Source: Alysiella sp. (lineage in GTDB: Bacteria > Pseudomonadota > Gammaproteobacteria > Burkholderiales > Neisseriaceae). From it: DNA of 45,694 bases. Of the stretch, positions 44,102-45,694 are shown one piece after another. A program made the translations under genes and the position numbers. How positions within the stretch are numbered: position 1 is the stretch's first letter; each line of letters begins with the position of its first letter. The stretch lies in contig NZ_JAUNEC010000007.1 of the NCBI RefSeq assembly GCF_030525755.1, positions 1 to 45,694 of the forward strand, given 5' to 3'. The notes beneath the pieces were generated by a model. That model had not been told where the DNA came from. It saw only the letters and a list, made by a program, of their open reading frames with translations, and did no database searches.

Positions 44102-45088
44102 ATGACCACCGAAACCACCAATCCCCTAGACAACGCCCAAGGCGTAAAACACAAAGGCGCAAGCAAAACCGCACGCATTCCGATTAAAATCGTGCCTTTG
44201 GAACAAAAACTGAAAAAACCCGAATGGATACGCGCCAAAATTCCAACAGGTAAAAAATTCTTTGAAATCAAAAATATTTTGCGCGACCAGAAAATGCACA
44301 CCGTTTGCGAAGAAGCGTCCTGCCCGAATATTGGCGAATGTTTCAGCAAAGGCACGGCGACATTCATGATTATGGGCGACATTTGTACGCGCCGTTGCCC
44401 GTTTTGCGATGTGGGACACGGTCGCCCCAATCCGCTTGACCCCGATGAGCCAAAAAATTTGGCAGAAAGCGTGGCGGCAATGGGTTTGCGCTACGTTGTC
44501 ATCACTTCGGTGGACAGGGACGATTTGCGCGATGGCGGCGCACAGCATTTTGCCGATTGCATCAACGCCATTCGTGAACGCAGCCCGAATACGAAAATTG
44601 AAATTCTCGTGCCTGATTTCCGTGGGCGTTTGGACATTGCCTTGGACATTTTGTCCAAAAATCCGCCCGATGTGATGAACCACAATTTGGAAACCCACCC
44701 GCGTTTGTACAAACAAGCGCGTCCTGGTTCGGATTACAAGCATTCTTTGGAATTGTTGAGAAGATTCAAGGAAATGCAGCCACATATTCCCACCAAATCG
44801 GGCATTATGGTTGGCTTGGGCGAAACGGACGATGAGGTGCGCGAAATCATGCGCGACATGCGTGAACACAATATTGAAATGATTACCGTTGGGCAATATT
44901 TGCAGCCGTCTGATGGGCATTTGCCTGTGTTGCGCTATGTTACGCCCGATATGTTCAAGCAATTTGAAAAAGAAGCCTATGAAATGGGCTTTACCAATGC
45001 GGCAATTGGCGCGATGGTGCGCAGTTCGTATCACGCTGATGTTCAGGCGGAAGAAGCGTTGAAAGAAAGCGGTTGTGGTCATCATTGA
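44102..45088 (+). CDS. lipA: Lipoyl synthase
   Basis: A 328-residue radical SAM enzyme that inserts two sulfurs into octanoyl groups. The auxiliary cluster cysteines are C69, C74 and C80 (CEEASCPNIGEC) and the radical SAM cluster cysteines C95, C99 and C102 (CTRRCPFC). KHSLELLRRFKEM, IPTKSGIMVGLGE and QYLQPSDGHLPV follow, and the final RSSYHA carries the conserved Ser that binds the auxiliary cluster. It completes the lipoate pathway begun by LipB. Confidence 0.96.
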   Translation: MTTETTNPLDNAQGVKHKGASKTARIPIKIVPLEQKLKKPEWIRAKIPTGKKFFEIKNILRDQKMHTVCEEASCPNIGECFSKGTATFMIMGDICTRRCPFCDVGHGRPNPLDPDEPKNLAESVAAMGLRYVVITSVDRDDLRDGGAQHFADCINAIRERSPNTKIEILVPDFRGRLDIALDILSKNPPDVMNHNLETHPRLYKQARPGSDYKHSLELLRRFKEMQPHIPTKSGIMVGLGETDDEVREIMRDMREHNIEMITVGQYLQPSDGHLPVLRYVTPDMFKQFEKEAYEMGFTNAAIGAMVRSSYHADVQAEEALKESGCGHH

Positions 45089-45127
45089 TTGATTTTGATT
45101 TTTTAGGCAGCCTTCAAAATCATTTCC

Positions 45128-45193
45128 GTAGGTCGGGCATTGATGCCCGACATGATGAATGACGGTATTGTCGGGCATCAATGCCCGACCTAC
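45128..45193. repeat. 66-bp REP-like repeat with perfect 25-bp arms
   Basis: Arms at 45128-45152 and 45169-45193 are exact reverse complements, separated by 16 bases. Each arm is itself a near-palindrome (GTCGGGCA-TTGA-TGCCCGAC), so it can fold as one long or two short hairpins. GTAGGTCGGGCAT-type repeats are widespread in proteobacterial intergenic spaces. Confidence 0.65.
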
Positions 45194-45230
45194 AACTACT
45201 GCGGTCATCATTAAAACCCAAAAATATTTC

Positions 45231-45275
45231 AGGCAGCCTGAAAAGTATAAAAAGGCTTTTCAGGCTGCCTTTTTA
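45231..45275 (+). terminator. Inverted DUS pair with T-tract after lipA
   Basis: AGGCAGCCTGAAAAG and its complement form a 15-bp stem with a 10-nt loop, then TTTT. It is the window's best example of a DUS pair with the layout of a factor-independent terminator, and insulates lipA from the downstream mod gene. Confidence 0.72.
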
Positions 45276-45300
45276 AGCCATATCTCATTAAGGAAAACCC

Positions 45301-45694
45301 ATGAATTTACAAACCGAACTGGAAAAAGCATTGCAAAATTGCGATGTGTGGGCAGACGAAAGCCAAACCGAAATCAATAAGCCCAAATTATTGGATTTAC
45401 TGGAAAAAACCAATCCCGAAATCATTGCGGCATTATTCAAGCAGCCTGAAACACAACGCCACTTTTTCGTGCAAATTGGCGAAGCATGGGTATTTAAAAT
45501 GCAAGATTTCCGTTTTTTCTTGGATAAACACAGTGTAAACAATTCCTACACACGTTACGCCAACCGAATCGGCTTAACCGATGGTAGCCGTTTTTTGAAA
45601 GACAGCAGCGATGTTGTGTTGGATTTTCCGTTTAAAGATTGCGTATTGAATGGTGGACAAAGCACCGAAGAAGGCGAAGATGTGTATTTTAAAC
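45301..45694 (+). CDS. mod: Type III restriction-modification DNA methyltransferase, N-terminal part
   Basis: An open frame of 131 codons running off the window. AAGGA precedes the ATG. The start (MNLQTELEKAL) and the segments KPKLLDLLEKTNPEIIAALF, FKMQDFRFFLDKHSVNNSYT, YANRIGLTDGSRFLKDS, VVLDFPFKDCVLNGGQSTEE are those of Mod proteins of Neisseria, Haemophilus and relatives. The catalytic DPPY motif and target recognition domain lie beyond the edge, and no simple-sequence repeat tract is present in the visible part, so phase variation cannot be judged. The partner res gene would be downstream. Confidence 0.88.
   Translation, partial: MNLQTELEKALQNCDVWADESQTEINKPKLLDLLEKTNPEIIAALFKQPETQRHFFVQIGEAWVFKMQDFRFFLDKHSVNNSYTRYANRIGLTDGSRFLKDSSDVVLDFPFKDCVLNGGQSTEEGEDVYFK

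Noticed and set aside
44126..45211. 361-codon open frame on the minus strand
   Set aside because: It is antisense to lipA, whose motifs are complete, and its translation has no domain. It also crosses the REP-like repeat.
1..45694. CRISPR arrays, tRNA, rRNA, prophage genes
   Set aside because: I saw no regular spaced repeats, no cloverleaf-like sequence and no phage structural or integrase gene. DUS copies are dense but irregularly spaced.

Overview
The window looks like a chromosome segment from a member of the Neisseriaceae with the AGGCTGCCTGAA DNA uptake sequence (DUS) dialect, known from Simonsiella muelleri, plus many copies of the kindred AGGCAGCCTGAA form known from Kingella. These 12-mers occur by the dozen, in genes and between them. 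Other support comes from a fused BirA-CoaX protein, the dnaB-pilH-pilI-pilJ-pilK-pilX gene order, and a type III Mod N-terminus close to that of Neisseria. The genus is inferred; no rRNA or tRNA gene is present to settle it.

Layout. 0.2-4.0 kb (minus): a small membrane-anchored protein, birA/coaX and rarA. 4.0-4.7 kb: a gene-poor gap with a 161-bp MITE-like element. 4.7-9.4 kb (minus): a GntP permease, glycerate kinase and a Cu+ P-type ATPase. 9.5-16.4 kb: apaH (minus), then pepP, thiD-argC and mscS-nudB (plus). 16.4-19.8 kb: a His-rich metal-binding protein, a lipoprotein, a broken CAP-domain gene and an LTA-synthase-like enzyme, with copies of the MITE end and a Correia-like remnant. 19.8-25.1 kb: DUF1289 protein, MFS transporter, fixH-ccoG, hscB and fabG. 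25.2-30.2 kb (minus): the minor-pilin operon behind dnaB. 30.3 kb: ppa. 31.0-36.7 kb (minus): a compact surface-glycan locus of low-molecular-weight tyrosine phosphatase, flippase, GT52 sialyltransferase-like enzyme, GT14 branching-type enzyme, GT2 enzyme and a phosphoglycosyl transferase. 36.7-40.6 kb (minus): ubiE, rhomboid protease, DUF971, a Spy-like protein, a CopD-like protein and trxA. 40.8-45.1 kb (plus): lipoate genes (ybeD, lipB, lipA) interrupted by a decayed gene, an SDR enzyme and a TonB-like lipoprotein. 45.3 kb to the end: the start of a type III DNA methyltransferase gene.

How it fits together. Most of the window is housekeeping. The accessory parts are the glycan locus, the metal-related genes (CopA, His-rich protein, Spy-like and CopD-like proteins), the repeats at 4.0, 17.5, 19.7 and 45.1 kb, and the partial mod gene. 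DUS copies do several jobs: inverted pairs form likely terminators after many operons, and five genes take their last Ala-Ala codons and TGA stop from a DUS. I found no CRISPR array, phage, tRNA or rRNA.
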